From assembly GCA_963850255.1 (NCBI GenBank), contig CAWKLL010000024.1:310001-374000 (forward strand): DNA of 64,000 nucleotides. Direction: 5' to 3'. The notes beneath the pieces were generated by a model. It saw only the letters and a list, made by a program, of their open reading frames with translations. It ran no database searches and was not told the origin of the DNA. The translations under genes and the position numbers were made by a program. The DNA is from J054 sp963850255 (GTDB lineage Bacteria > Pseudomonadota > Gammaproteobacteria > Steroidobacterales > GCA-2729495). Shown here one piece after another: positions 17,125 to 25,756 of the stretch. Every line of letters begins with the position of its first letter. Within the stretch, counting starts at the first letter, position 1.

Positions 17125-17490
17125 GTGAGCGAACATGAAATCATGTGGATCGGCCGAAAACCGTCCTCTGAGCAAACCGGTCCGGTGGAGACCGAGCAGC
17201 CGGAGTACGCCGAGGCCGTGGTGGCAGCTTGTGCAGCAGCGGGTTGCGAGGTCACGCGGTATGTCGCGGCGCGCGGCGCGTTCGGTAGCTGGCTGGTCGA
17301 GCTGCAACTGCATGATGGTCCCGGACGTTTAATCTGGAACGGCAAAGACGGCGAGCTCAGCGTGGAAGCGCAACGACCCCCGTCGGCCTGGGATCCGCGT
17401 GGCACGGCCAGGCCCGAGGCGCGCGACTTACCGGCTTTGCTGGCGGCTGCCCGGTCCTTGCTGGAGGCGCCGGAAATGGGCAATCGGTAA
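17125..17490 (+). CDS. Hypothetical protein
   Basis: 121 aa, not recognised. Starts with GTG (an ATG four bases earlier runs straight into a stop). It has a compact alpha/beta-looking middle (YAEAVVAACAAAGCEVTRYV, GSWLVELQLHDGPGRLIWNG) and no membrane segment or signal peptide. Position in the co-oriented run suggests cotranscription with the DUF2214 gene 22 bp upstream. Confidence 0.6.
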   Translation: MSEHEIMWIGRKPSSEQTGPVETEQPEYAEAVVAACAAAGCEVTRYVAARGAFGSWLVELQLHDGPGRLIWNGKDGELSVEAQRPPSAWDPRGTARPEARDLPALLAAARSLLEAPEMGNR

Positions 17491-17575
17491 TCGCCGGTCT
17501 GGCCCGGGGCTGGTAGGATCCAGTCAGGCGAGGAGCGCCGAATACTGTTGCAGGAATCCGGAAACAGAAGTGGCC

Positions 17576-17851
17576 ATGGAGGACAGCAGATCATTGCGAC
17601 AACGCGTGGACGAGGCGCTGCCGAACTGGCGCACCTGGTATCCAAGCGTTTTCGATGCGGCGGTGGACCTGGGTCTGCTGCGCGCGCGGGTCTGTGCACC
17701 TTCCAGTTTGTTACTGTCCAACCGTCACGCGCGGGTACAAAGCGAGGCGGAACAGGCGCACCGCGAAAAATGGGGCGGCGCTGAAGACGGTGCGGATCAC
17801 CCCGACGCCGGGAACGGCAAAACGCGCCGGCGCCGCAAGCGCAAAAACTGA
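17576..17851 (+). CDS. Small hypothetical protein with basic tail
   Basis: 91 aa from the ATG at 17576. The N-terminal part is helical (MEDSRSLRQRVDEALPNWRT) and the C-terminus ends in a basic tract (GKTRRRRKRKN). No family recognised. An upstream frame to 17399 overlaps the previous gene and looks non-coding, so the internal ATG is preferred. Confidence 0.45.
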   Translation: MEDSRSLRQRVDEALPNWRTWYPSVFDAAVDLGLLRARVCAPSSLLLSNRHARVQSEAEQAHREKWGGAEDGADHPDAGNGKTRRRRKRKN

Positions 17852-17941
17852 CGGCTTGGACTTGAACGAACGTATTCAGCGCCCGAGCATGCAGACGACC
17901 GCAGCAATCAAAGTGAATAGCGCCTGCAGAGGCCGGCGGAT

Positions 17942-18490
17942 ATGAGCCGCCAGCGTTTAGCCGCGTGCCTTGCCGGCTTGCTTTGCTGTTCGCTCCTGAC
18001 GCCGTTGCAGGCCGCTGACCTGGCGGCGCGCGGTGCCAGCCTGCTGGCGCCATTTAAAGCGGAGCTAAAAAGTGCTTTGCAGACAGGTCTTGCCGAAGGA
18101 CCCATAGCTGCCGTTGAAGCTTGTCGCCTGCAGGCGCCGGCAATTGCCGTGAACAACAGCAGCGCAGATATTAGTGTTGGTCGCAGCAGTCATCGTTTGC
18201 GCAACCCGGATAACGCGCCGAGTGCATGGATGCAACGTGTGCTGGATGACTACCTCAACGGCTCCGCTGCGCCAGCGCCGCGCTTGACCCATCTTGGCAA
18301 TGGCCGTGTTGCCTACGCAGAGCCGATTCTGACCCAGGGGGTTTGCCTGGTGTGTCACGGCGCGCGCCTCGACCCGGCGGTCGCGGATATTCTGGCCCGG
18401 CGTTATCCCGACGATGCCGCCACGGGATTCGAAGCGGGCGAGCTGCGCGGCATTTTCTGGGTTGAATTTCCGGCCGCCATGGAAGACTAG
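17942..18490 (+). CDS. DUF3365 (Tll0287-like) periplasmic heme protein
   Basis: 182 aa. A signal peptide (cleavage near LQAADLAARG), then a DUF3365 domain: KSALQTGLAEGPIAAVEACR, a Ser/Arg-rich loop (GRSSHRLRNPDNAPSAW), and a c-type heme motif CLVCH near residue 138. Such proteins are c-type heme sensors or redox carriers in the periplasm; in some bacteria this domain is the input of a kinase. Here it stands alone. Confidence 0.85.
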   Translation: MSRQRLAACLAGLLCCSLLTPLQAADLAARGASLLAPFKAELKSALQTGLAEGPIAAVEACRLQAPAIAVNNSSADISVGRSSHRLRNPDNAPSAWMQRVLDDYLNGSAAPAPRLTHLGNGRVAYAEPILTQGVCLVCHGARLDPAVADILARRYPDDAATGFEAGELRGIFWVEFPAAMED

Positions 18491-18551
18491 GTGACGGTGG
18501 CGCCGGGTGAATGCGCTAAACTCCGGCTGCGCACTTCATCAGAGCCACGGC

Positions 18552-19061
18552 ATGTCTATTGCAAAGTTCTTTCTGCTCCTTGGTTTTTGTCTATGGCTGG
18601 CGGCACCGTCGGCCGTGGCCGGCGATTGCCGTGCTGCGTTGCGACCACTATTGCTGACCAGCAATCCGCCGGCTAAAGATCTGGCCGGCGTGCGCAGATT
18701 GTGTGAGCAGGCTTACGAGCAAGGCGAGGTTGATGCCGGCTATCAGCTGGCTCTCCTTGACCTGGGCCTGGACGGCTGGCAACCGCAGCGCGCTGTCGAT
18801 CTGATCAAAGCTGCGGCGCAGAGCGAAGTACCCGAGGCGCAATATTGGCTGGCCTGGCAATACGAAGATGGTCCGCTGCTGGAGAACGACGGCCAACTGG
18901 CCTTGCGCTGGTACCTGGCCGCTGCTGCCCAGGAGCATCGTCTCGCCTTGCAGCGCCTGGCCGATGCCTACGACAAAGGCGAGCTCGGCCTGACCGCCGA
19001 TATTCGTCAGGCCACCGAGTACCGCGCCAGGGCCGAGCGCTGCGCTCAGCAGTCGGGATAG
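18552..19061 (+). CDS. Secreted Sel1-repeat (SLR/TPR-like) protein
   Basis: 169 aa. A signal peptide ends near APSAVAGDC. Sel1-like repeats follow from about residue 55 (AYEQGEVDAGYQLALLDLGL, EAQYWLAWQYEDGPLLENDG, ALQRLADAYDKGELGL). Such repeats mediate protein contacts. An upstream frame from 18507 exists, but the Met at 18552 begins a clear signal sequence. Ends 5 bp before the carbonic anhydrase start. Confidence 0.8.
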   Translation: MSIAKFFLLLGFCLWLAAPSAVAGDCRAALRPLLLTSNPPAKDLAGVRRLCEQAYEQGEVDAGYQLALLDLGLDGWQPQRAVDLIKAAAQSEVPEAQYWLAWQYEDGPLLENDGQLALRWYLAAAAQEHRLALQRLADAYDKGELGLTADIRQATEYRARAERCAQQSG

Positions 19062-19066
19062 CCGGC

Positions 19067-19720
19067 GTGCAACGTCGCGACGAACTGCTGGTTGCCAACC
19101 GTGCCTGGGCAGCGCGGATGCGCGAACGCGATCCGGAATTTTTTAGCCGGCTTTCGCATCAGCAAGCGCCGGAGTTTTTGTGGATTGGCTGCTCGGACAG
19201 CCGGGTGCCTGCCAACCAGATCACGGGCTTGGAGCCGGGCGAAGTTTTTGTGCATCGCAACGTCGCCAATCTGGTGCCGGGTGAAGACCTTAACAGCCAC
19301 TCCGTGATTCAGTATGCCGTCGAGGCACTGAATGTTCGCCATATCATCGTCTGCGGTCACTACGGTTGCGGCGGCATCATCGCGGCACTCAAAGATGAGC
19401 GCCTGGGCCTGGTCGACTATTGGCTGACGGGTGTTCGTACGCTGCGTGATCGCTATCGCAGGGTTTTGGATGCTCAGCCCACGGAAGCAGAGCAGGTCGC
19501 GATGCTCTGCGAGCTGAATGTCATCGAGCAGGTAATGAGCCTGAGCCGCACCCTGGTAGTGCGGCGTGCCTGGGAAGCCGGTCGCGAGCTATTTCTGAAT
19601 GGCTGGGTGTATAGCCTCGAAGATGGTCTGCTGCGCGATCTGGATGTGACGGCTAACAGCGTCACCCAAGCTGAGGCAGGTTACCTCGCTGCCCAGCAAC
19701 GCTATACCGTCAGCCACTGA
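19067..19720 (+). CDS. can: Beta-class carbonic anhydrase
   Basis: 217 aa. Reversible hydration of CO2 in the cytoplasm. Zinc ligands Cys42, His98 and Cys101 are in GCSDSRVP and CGHYGCGG, with the Asp44-Arg46 dyad of beta carbonic anhydrases. Length and the SLEDGLLRDLDV C-terminus fit the E. coli Can (YadF) type. Starts with GTG at 19067, just after the Sel1 protein; upstream frame is not family-like. Confidence 0.93.
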   Translation: MQRRDELLVANRAWAARMRERDPEFFSRLSHQQAPEFLWIGCSDSRVPANQITGLEPGEVFVHRNVANLVPGEDLNSHSVIQYAVEALNVRHIIVCGHYGCGGIIAALKDERLGLVDYWLTGVRTLRDRYRRVLDAQPTEAEQVAMLCELNVIEQVMSLSRTLVVRRAWEAGRELFLNGWVYSLEDGLLRDLDVTANSVTQAEAGYLAAQQRYTVSH

Positions 19721-19723
19721 GCT

Positions 19724-20212
19724 GTGTCCCTGGCCACCGGCCTGCTGCTACTGCTGGGCCTGAGCCTGGCTCTGCTGGGTCTCGCCGGTTTGCTGTTTCC
19801 TGCGGTTCCGGGCGCGCCGCTACTGTTTCTCGGCCTGGTGGTGGCGGCCTGGGCAGAAGATTTTGCTTACGTGGGGACGGGCACGCTGGTTCTGCTGGCG
19901 GTCCTGGCTGTGCTCACCTACGCCATTGATATCGGTGCCGGGATCCTGGGGGCTCGGCGCTTCGGCGCCTCGCCGCGGGCAATGCTGGGCGCAGCCATCG
20001 GTGCCCTGGCCGGACTTTTTTTTGGCCTTATCGGGGTCTTGATCGGGCCTTTTATCGGCGCCTGCGTTGGCGAATTCAGCCATGTCCGGCAGCTGGGCCG
20101 GGCGAGCCGGGCCGGTTTTGGCGCTACCCTCGGCTTGTTGCTGGGAATGGCCTTGAAGATCGCCGTGGCGTTTTCGATGCTCGGTATTTTTGCCGTCGCC
20201 CGTTTGAGTTGA
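19724..20212 (+). CDS. DUF456 family membrane protein
   Basis: 162 aa with several glycine-rich membrane helices and the DUF456 pattern (GLLFPAVPGAPLLFLGLVVA, DIGAGILGARRFGASPRAML, GLIGVLIGPFIGACVGEF). Function unknown; the glycine-rich middle resembles a paired helical hairpin. GTG start, 3 bp after the carbonic anhydrase stop. Confidence 0.85.
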   Translation: MSLATGLLLLLGLSLALLGLAGLLFPAVPGAPLLFLGLVVAAWAEDFAYVGTGTLVLLAVLAVLTYAIDIGAGILGARRFGASPRAMLGAAIGALAGLFFGLIGVLIGPFIGACVGEFSHVRQLGRASRAGFGATLGLLLGMALKIAVAFSMLGIFAVARLS

Positions 20213-20221
20213 GCCTGTTTG

Positions 20222-20638
20222 GTGACGTCTTCAGACCGGCAGCCGTTTCAACTTTACTATGAAAAACTGGTGCGCTTTGTTGCCAATACCATGGTTGATC
20301 CGCATCGTTACTTTGAACAGAAGCTGGTGGGTGAACTGCTCGCGGCGGCGGATATTGCGGCAGAGAACGAACAGCTGGAACTATTGCTTGGCTGGATTGA
20401 CGACGGACTTGTGAGCAACAGTCAGCGCGCGCAATTGCGTCAACAGCTGGCCGCTGATGATCTGCCAAGTATGGATCTGGCCCGCAGTCAGCCTGCATTG
20501 CTGCGCTTATTGCTGAACGGCGCGCGAACGGCCGCCAGCGCCGCCCGTTTGCGCGCCGCCCTGGCCACTGGAAACTTTGATGCGGACGACCGACGCTTGC
20601 TGCAGCAGGCGCTGGCGGCCTGCCGGCAGGAGCCGTAG
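20222..20638 (+). CDS. Hypothetical helical protein
   Basis: 138 aa, not recognised; predominantly helical and acidic (ENEQLELLLGWIDDGLVSNS, DLPSMDLARSQPALLRLLLN). Start taken as GTG at 20222, though the TTG just before is possible. No signal peptide or membrane helix. It follows the DUF456 gene by 9 bp. Confidence 0.55.
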   Translation: MTSSDRQPFQLYYEKLVRFVANTMVDPHRYFEQKLVGELLAAADIAAENEQLELLLGWIDDGLVSNSQRAQLRQQLAADDLPSMDLARSQPALLRLLLNGARTAASAARLRAALATGNFDADDRRLLQQALAACRQEP

Positions 20639-20685
20639 CTGTCGCTGCGTTATGATTGGTCAATAGCTAATCAGGAGACTGAGTC

Positions 20686-21090
20686 ATGCCAGTCCGCATA
20701 GTGCTCGCGCTATTTCTCGCTACGCTTATTCTTGCTTGCTCGCCTGAGCCGCCTCCGCCTGGTTCCATAACCGGCACTGAACTCGCCGCGCGTCTGGCCG
20801 ACAATAATCCGCCGTTGATTCTGGATGTGCGCACTGAGAAGGAATATGCGAGCGGGCATATTCCTGGTGCGGTCAACATTCCACATTTGCAACTGGCGGA
20901 GCGCATGAGCGAATTGCCTGCCGATACCGGCACCGAAATCGTTGTGCACTGTAAATCGGGCAAACGAGCCGAAAGCGCCGAGGCTGTGCTGCAGGCGGCT
21001 GGTTATTCAGCGGTGCGCGATCTCGACGGGCATATGCAGGCCTGGTCCGGTGCCGGCCTGCCGGTCATAGTGGCGGACAACGGCGAATGA
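20686..21090 (+). CDS. Rhodanese-domain lipoprotein
   Basis: 134 aa. Lipoprotein signal with lipobox LILAC (Cys18), then a single rhodanese domain with active-site Cys89 in VHCKSGKRAE; DVRTEKEYASGHIPGAVNIP is the classic rhodanese front. Probably a periplasmic, membrane-tethered sulfurtransferase, similar to PspE-type proteins. Preceded by a clear AGGAG-like site. Confidence 0.88.
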   Translation: MPVRIVLALFLATLILACSPEPPPPGSITGTELAARLADNNPPLILDVRTEKEYASGHIPGAVNIPHLQLAERMSELPADTGTEIVVHCKSGKRAESAEAVLQAAGYSAVRDLDGHMQAWSGAGLPVIVADNGE

Positions 21091-21160
21091 ACCTGGTGTT
21101 GCTGGTGCGCAACGGAGTGAAAGAATCGGCTGATAAAGGGCAATTCTTGAGAGGCCTGCA

Positions 21161-21442
21161 ATGAGTAATAAGCCCGCCATCGAAATTGAGTACTGCACTG
21201 GCTGTCGCTGGCTGTTGCGAGCGGCCTGGCTGGCCCAGGAACTGCTCAGCACCTTCGAAGCAGACCTGTCCGGGGTGACGCTGAAGCCAGGCAGTGAAGG
21301 CGGCATATTCGAAGTGCGCCTGGACGGCGGGGCGTTATGGTCGCGCAAGGCAGAGGGACGCTTTCCGGAGGCCAAGGAGCTGAAGCAGCGCCTGCGCGAT
21401 CGTATTGCGCCCGGTCGTGATCTGGGCCACGTGGACGACTGA
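21161..21442 (+). CDS. SelT/SelW/SelH (Rdx) family thioredoxin-like protein
   Basis: 93 aa. CxxC redox motif at the N-terminus (IEYCTGCRWLLRAAWLAQEL), the exact pattern of bacterial SelW-like Rdx proteins in which Cys replaces selenocysteine. The family is implicated in thiol redox; targets unknown. Next gene is a DUF427 protein 71 bp downstream. Confidence 0.88.
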   Translation: MSNKPAIEIEYCTGCRWLLRAAWLAQELLSTFEADLSGVTLKPGSEGGIFEVRLDGGALWSRKAEGRFPEAKELKQRLRDRIAPGRDLGHVDD

Positions 21443-21513
21443 ATGCGTCCATACCTGCGCCAGCGGCGAATCGCTCTGCGCAGTCTGATTTTTCGCCAAT
21501 TAAGGAGCTGCTC

Positions 21514-21795
21514 ATGAAAGCCAGCTGGAATGGACAGATCATCGCCGAGAGTGACAACACCGTAGTGGTGGAGGGCAATCACTATTTTCCTGTCGAGTCC
21601 GTGGACGCGAAATTTTTACGCGACAGCGATACTCACACCACCTGTCCCTGGAAGGGCGTTGCCAGCTATTACCACGTGGTCGTGGATGGTCAGGAAAACG
21701 CCGATGCAGCCTGGTACTACCCGGAGACCAAGTCCGCCGCCGAAGAAATAAAAGGTCACCTGGCATTCTGGCGTGGGGTTAGCGTCTCTGCCTGA
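21514..21795 (+). CDS. DUF427 family protein
   Basis: 93 aa. Complete DUF427 domain: WNGQIIAESDNTVVVEGNHY, TTCPWKGVASYYHVVVDGQ, and AWYYPETKSAAEEIKGHLAF. The fold is a small beta-tent; no function is established. Preceded by a GGAG-type ribosome-binding site, with the plus-strand alpha/beta hydrolase 9 bp after. Confidence 0.9.
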   Translation: MKASWNGQIIAESDNTVVVEGNHYFPVESVDAKFLRDSDTHTTCPWKGVASYYHVVVDGQENADAAWYYPETKSAAEEIKGHLAFWRGVSVSA

Positions 21796-21804
21796 GGTCC
21801 CGGC

Positions 21805-22590
21805 ATGGCCTTAACGGAGGTTCGCTTGCCGCTGCGGCTGGACGGCCGGGACTTCAGCCTGGCTGCCTGGCAGCGTGAAACCGGCAGCGATGAGCTGCTG
21901 GTTTGCGTGCATGGACTGGGCTGCAGCAAGCAGACTTTCGCCGACGCCTGGCAACATGATGAGTTGCGACACTGGTCTTTGCTGGCGTTTGATCTGCCCG
22001 GCTTCGGCCGCTCGCCACGGCCGCCCGACTACAGTCACGACCTGGCGGAACAGGCCCGCCTGTTGCAGGCGGTGCTGGATGCTCGGGCTTCGCGGCGCAT
22101 CGTCCTGCTGGCCCATAGCATGGGTGGCACCCTGGCCCTGCTGCAGGGCCAGCGCGCGCTGGATCGACTGACTGCGCTGATCCTCGTTGAGGCGCGCTTG
22201 CTGACAGCCAGCTCCACGATCTCCGCAGAGGCCGCGCGCTTCGATTTTGAGGCCTTTGAGCGCACTTTCCTGCCCGCCTTTCGCGCGCGCGTGGCTTTGG
22301 ATCCCAGCCAGGCTTTTGACCTGGAGCGCGCCGATCCCACGGCTTTCTACCGCAGCGCCCAGTCGCTTGGCTACTGGACCCGGCAGACGGATCTCGTCGC
22401 ACGGTTTCGTCAGCTGAGCTGCCCGGCCTGGTTTATTTATGGCGACCGCAATGCCCATCTGGGCGAGCTGGCGGTGCTGCCACCGGAGCAATTGCTGACA
22501 GTGCCCGCGGCGGCTCACTTCCCCATGCAGGACAATCCGGAGGCCTTTTATGCCCGCCTCGGCGGCTTGCTGCAGCAGCTGTCCGGCTAG
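21805..22590 (+). CDS. Alpha/beta hydrolase
   Basis: 261 aa. Nucleophile elbow with Ser105 in LLAHSMGGTL, oxyanion region VCVHGLGCSK, and likely acid GDRNAH and histidine HFPMQD near the C-terminus: a complete triad. Cytosolic, with no signal peptide. Substrate not evident; the sequence resembles general carboxylesterases. Confidence 0.85.
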   Translation: MALTEVRLPLRLDGRDFSLAAWQRETGSDELLVCVHGLGCSKQTFADAWQHDELRHWSLLAFDLPGFGRSPRPPDYSHDLAEQARLLQAVLDARASRRIVLLAHSMGGTLALLQGQRALDRLTALILVEARLLTASSTISAEAARFDFEAFERTFLPAFRARVALDPSQAFDLERADPTAFYRSAQSLGYWTRQTDLVARFRQLSCPAWFIYGDRNAHLGELAVLPPEQLLTVPAAAHFPMQDNPEAFYARLGGLLQQLSG

Positions 22591-22641
22591 GCACGCAGGC
22601 TTGCTAGAATTGGCCCCTGATTTTGGCAGGAGCCGTTTCTA

Positions 22642-23016
22642 ATGCGGGTTGCGATTACCGGCGATGTGCCGGACACGCCGGAACTGACGGCCCTTGAGCA
22701 GGCGGTGTTTACCATCGCCCTGGCCGCTGACGAGCTGGCCCCGTTGCGCGCCCAGGCCGCTGCTGCCCAGGTGGTGTCGCGCACCGGCAGCGGCGTGGGA
22801 TTCGTGACCAAGCTGCGCATACCCGTGGAGCTTACGGCAGCGCCGCAGGCCTCGGTTCCAGTAGTTTACGCACAGCATCCGGCCCTGCCCGAGCCGGCCG
22901 AGTTTATGCTGCAGATCAAAGACGGTCGTCTGCATACTATTGAGGCATTTTGCTTCCAGGGCATGTGGCCGGGCGATGAGTCGGGCTTTGAGTTTTCCGG
23001 CAGGGCGCCACACTAA
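22642..23016 (+). CDS. Hypothetical protein
   Basis: 124 aa, not recognised; beta-rich with hydrophobic core patterns (VGFVTKLRIPVELTAAPQAS, EFMLQIKDGRLHTIEAFCFQ). No signal peptide. A ribosome-binding site (AGGAG) lies 8 nt upstream. May be cotranscribed with the hydrolase upstream. Confidence 0.6.
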   Translation: MRVAITGDVPDTPELTALEQAVFTIALAADELAPLRAQAAAAQVVSRTGSGVGFVTKLRIPVELTAAPQASVPVVYAQHPALPEPAEFMLQIKDGRLHTIEAFCFQGMWPGDESGFEFSGRAPH

Positions 23017-23063
23017 GCGCCGACCTGCCGAGCAGATGGCGCGCAAGCGAGAGAGAGGATCAA

Positions 23064-23459
23064 ATGACTGGATACGGCAAACTTAATCTGGCGGGCATGC
23101 TGTTGTTACCGGCGTCTGCGGTGCTGGCGGCCCTGATTGTCTTCGGTCCGCGTGGCGACACATTGCTCACGACCGGTCTGATCAATGCAATCCCGATGAT
23201 AATCGGCGGAGCGGTTTCCGGCTTGTTGTTGCGCGGCGCTAATCGTGCGCGCGCCGGACGCGGCATCGCACTATGGCCGACACTGATTCCAAGTCTGATG
23301 GGGGCCGGCTGGTATTTATTCCGGGCAGTCCTGCCAGAGACCGTTGCCCCGGGCCGTGAGTACCTGGCAGCACCGCAGTATTTGCTGCTCGGCGTACTGT
23401 GCCTTAGCGTTATCGCGTGGATTGGTGTTCGCCTGTCCCGCGCGCGCGCCAGTAGTTAA
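23064..23459 (+). CDS. Small integral membrane protein, unknown
   Basis: 131 aa with four predicted membrane helices (residues about 8-27, 37-55, 66-88, 100-122). Weak similarity in shape to small membrane proteins of unknown role. AGAGAGG ribosome-binding site upstream. Confidence 0.6.
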   Translation: MTGYGKLNLAGMLLLPASAVLAALIVFGPRGDTLLTTGLINAIPMIIGGAVSGLLLRGANRARAGRGIALWPTLIPSLMGAGWYLFRAVLPETVAPGREYLAAPQYLLLGVLCLSVIAWIGVRLSRARASS

Positions 23460-23468
23460 GCTGCCGAT

Positions 23469-24545
23469 ATGTCCGCAGTGACTCCCGGACGGGGAGCTTG
23501 GCCCGCTGCGCCTGCTTATCATCCGTATCAGGACCTGGGCGAGCTGGCGAATATTATTGTCGACGGTGCGCCGCTGAAATCCACGGTGCTGACGCTGTCG
23601 CACTGGCCGAATAATTCGACCCCGGAAATCCTCAAGCGCGATACTTCGACGGAAATTTGTTTTGCCTACCTGGATCATCCGGAATTTCATCTTGAGGTAC
23701 CGGCCGTTTCCAACAATCACTTTGATGAAGATGGCTTGTTCAGCATGCTGGTGGTTAGCCAACCGGAGCTGGCCATAGCGCATCGACAATTACTCATCGA
23801 CGCCTCCCGGGCGGGTGATTTCGGCTATTTTTCCAGTCGCGACGCAGCGCGCCTCTGCTTTGCCGTGGAAAGCTGCGCTGATCCGGCCGCATCCCCGCTG
23901 CCGCGGGAAGTCTTCAACGCCTGTCAGGCACGCCGTGTTGCGCCGCTTTACCGCGACATGCTGCAGCGCTTGCCGAGGTTTCTGGATGATCTGCCGGCCG
24001 CGCGCCAGCTCTGGCAGCAGCAGGATAGCCACCTGGAGCAAAGTCTTGAGCTGATCTCCGCGGGGCGGGTAAAGATCGATGAGTATCCGGCCGCAGACCT
24101 GGCCGTTGTGCATATTCCGGCTGACCTTAAACCGCTCACGGCGCGCCGTTATTTGCAGCCAGAGCGCGCGCCGATTCATCCCTTTGCGATTCATCAGCAC
24201 ACGCGCTGCAGCCGCTTGCTGCGCATGGAGAATCAGCGCTACAGCCTGCAATTTCGTTACGAAGGCTGGGTTCAGCTGGCTTCCCGGCGCCCGGCGTTGC
24301 GCGTTAGCCTGGAAGACTTTGCCGCTGAACTGAATGAGATAGAAACGGCACCGGGCACCTGGTTTGGTGAGGCCACTACAGAAGTTTCACCCAGGCTTTA
24401 CCTGGATGGCGCGGATGCTTCCGGCATTTCTCCGCAGCGCTTTTTCGAACTGTGTCTGAGTTACCTGGCGGCGGCGCCGGTCGCCTGGGACCCTTATGAC
24501 TGGCCACCCGCGGCGGATCAGCTCGAGTTCAAGGCGTCAGCCTGA
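23469..24545 (+). CDS. DUF6687 family protein
   Basis: 358 aa. The N-terminal third has conserved blocks of the DUF6687 family: LTLSHWPNNSTPEILKRDTS and VSNNHFDEDGLFSMLVV. The NHFDEDG block resembles the DxDG metal-binding motif of DHH phosphoesterases, but no second metal cluster is obvious to me, so this is only a suggestion. Soluble. Overlaps the following VOC gene by a single base (TGATG). Confidence 0.7.
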   Translation: MSAVTPGRGAWPAAPAYHPYQDLGELANIIVDGAPLKSTVLTLSHWPNNSTPEILKRDTSTEICFAYLDHPEFHLEVPAVSNNHFDEDGLFSMLVVSQPELAIAHRQLLIDASRAGDFGYFSSRDAARLCFAVESCADPAASPLPREVFNACQARRVAPLYRDMLQRLPRFLDDLPAARQLWQQQDSHLEQSLELISAGRVKIDEYPAADLAVVHIPADLKPLTARRYLQPERAPIHPFAIHQHTRCSRLLRMENQRYSLQFRYEGWVQLASRRPALRVSLEDFAAELNEIETAPGTWFGEATTEVSPRLYLDGADASGISPQRFFELCLSYLAAAPVAWDPYDWPPAADQLEFKASA

Positions 24546-24973
24546 TGGCCCGCGCGCTGCGACCGTTCCATGTCGCCGTTCCGGTGCAGGATTTAACAGC
24601 CAGTCGGCGTTTCTACGGCGAGCTGCTGGGTTGCGCCGAGGGCCGCAGTGCCGACGACTGGGTGGACTTTGATCTGTATGGCCACCAATTCGTTTGTCAC
24701 CTGAGCGCCGGCGATACGACCGCGCGGGGGCATAACCGGGTTGATGGTAAGGCCGTGCCCGTTCCTCACTGCGGCGTGGTGCTCAGCCTGGAGGAATGGG
24801 AGCTTCTCGCCACGCGCTTGCAGCAGGCCGAGATTACGTTTCTGCTTGAACCCCAGCGTCGTTTCGTCGGCCAGGCGGGTGAGCAGGCGACGCTATTTGT
24901 CGCTGACCCCAGCGGTAACGTGCTGGAGTTCAAGGCGATGGCAGATGCCACGCGTTTGTTTGCCCGCGATTGA
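24545..24973 (+). CDS. VOC (glyoxalase/bleomycin resistance) family protein
   Basis: 142 aa, a single vicinal-oxygen-chelate domain: FHVAVPVQDLTASRRFYGEL, and VADPSGNVLEFKAM at the end, with candidate metal ligands His9 and Glu near that end. Start overlaps the DUF6687 stop. Followed immediately by a second VOC gene. Confidence 0.85.
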   Translation: MARALRPFHVAVPVQDLTASRRFYGELLGCAEGRSADDWVDFDLYGHQFVCHLSAGDTTARGHNRVDGKAVPVPHCGVVLSLEEWELLATRLQQAEITFLLEPQRRFVGQAGEQATLFVADPSGNVLEFKAMADATRLFARD

Positions 24974-25386
24974 TGCGCATCCTCGGTATCGATCACATTG
25001 TTCTGCGCAGCGCTCAAGCCGAGCGCCTGGTCAGTTTCTATTGCGATGTGCTTGGCTGTAGCGAGGAGCGGCGCCTGCCCGCTGAGGTCGGCCTGGTGCA
25101 GTTGCGCGCAGGGGCTGCGCTAATTGATATCGTTTCCGCAGACAGCGACCTGGGTCGGGCCGGTGGGCCGCCACCCGGTGCTGACGGCGGCAATCTGGAG
25201 CATTTTTGCCTGCGCGTTGAACCCTTCGATCCGGCCGCGATTAGCGCGTTATTGGCGCAGGCGGGCTGCCGGCCCGAGTCTCCGCAGCGTCGTTATGGCG
25301 CCGATGGCTTCGGTCTGTCGGTGTATTTGCGCGACCCGGATGGCAACCGGGTCGAACTCAAGGGGCCCGCCGAGAAAAGCGGTTGA
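24970..25386 (+). CDS. VOC family protein (second)
   Basis: 138 aa, VOC domain: GIDHIVLRSAQAERLVSFYC and YLRDPDGNRVELKGP, with His at residue 9 and Glu near the end as candidate metal ligands. Probably a virulence-protein/glyoxalase subtype. Starts at the TTG overlapping the first VOC stop or the next ATG at 24973. Converges on the DksA-like gene. Confidence 0.85.
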   Translation: MMRILGIDHIVLRSAQAERLVSFYCDVLGCSEERRLPAEVGLVQLRAGAALIDIVSADSDLGRAGGPPPGADGGNLEHFCLRVEPFDPAAISALLAQAGCRPESPQRRYGADGFGLSVYLRDPDGNRVELKGPAEKSG

Positions 25387-25395
25387 GGGCTACAG

Positions 25396-25731
25396 TTAGG
25401 CCCTGCCGGCGTCTTGCAGGGCCGCGCACTCCAGACATTCGGTGGAAGCCGGCATGGCTTGCAGTCGTTGCGGGCTGATGGCTTCGCCGCAATTAGCGCA
25501 CTGGCCATACTGACCCAGCTCCAGGCGCTGCAACGCGGCTTCTATCTCAGCCAGTTGCTGGACGGCTTCTGTCTCCAGCGCTGAGACTACCTCGACATTA
25601 CCCAACTGTGCCGCCTGTTCCGAAGAATCCGCTTCCAGCGGGTCGCGGGCATGCTGATGTATGCGGTCAACTCGGTTTGCCAGTTCCGCTTTTTGCGCAA
25701 GAAGCTGGCTGCGAATTTCGTCGTTGTTCAT
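25396..25731 (-). CDS. TraR/DksA-type C4 zinc finger protein
   Basis: 111 aa. Coiled-coil N-terminus and a C-terminal DksA/TraR zinc finger (CANCGEAISPQRL then CLECAA). It lacks the extended N-terminal coiled coil of full DksA, so it is a short relative such as YbiI or TraR that may modulate RNA polymerase through its secondary channel. It lies downstream of fixJ on the same strand with 25 bp between. Confidence 0.85.
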   Translation of the reverse strand: MNNDEIRSQLLAQKAELANRVDRIHQHARDPLEADSSEQAAQLGNVEVVSALETEAVQQLAEIEAALQRLELGQYGQCANCGEAISPQRLQAMPASTECLECAALQDAGRA

Positions 25732-25756
25732 ATGGTTTTCTCTATGTCTTTGGCGG

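Noticed and set aside
17106..18053. 315-codon minus-strand open frame
   Set aside because: Antisense to a series of plus-strand genes and composed of low-complexity Pro/Ser/Arg residues.
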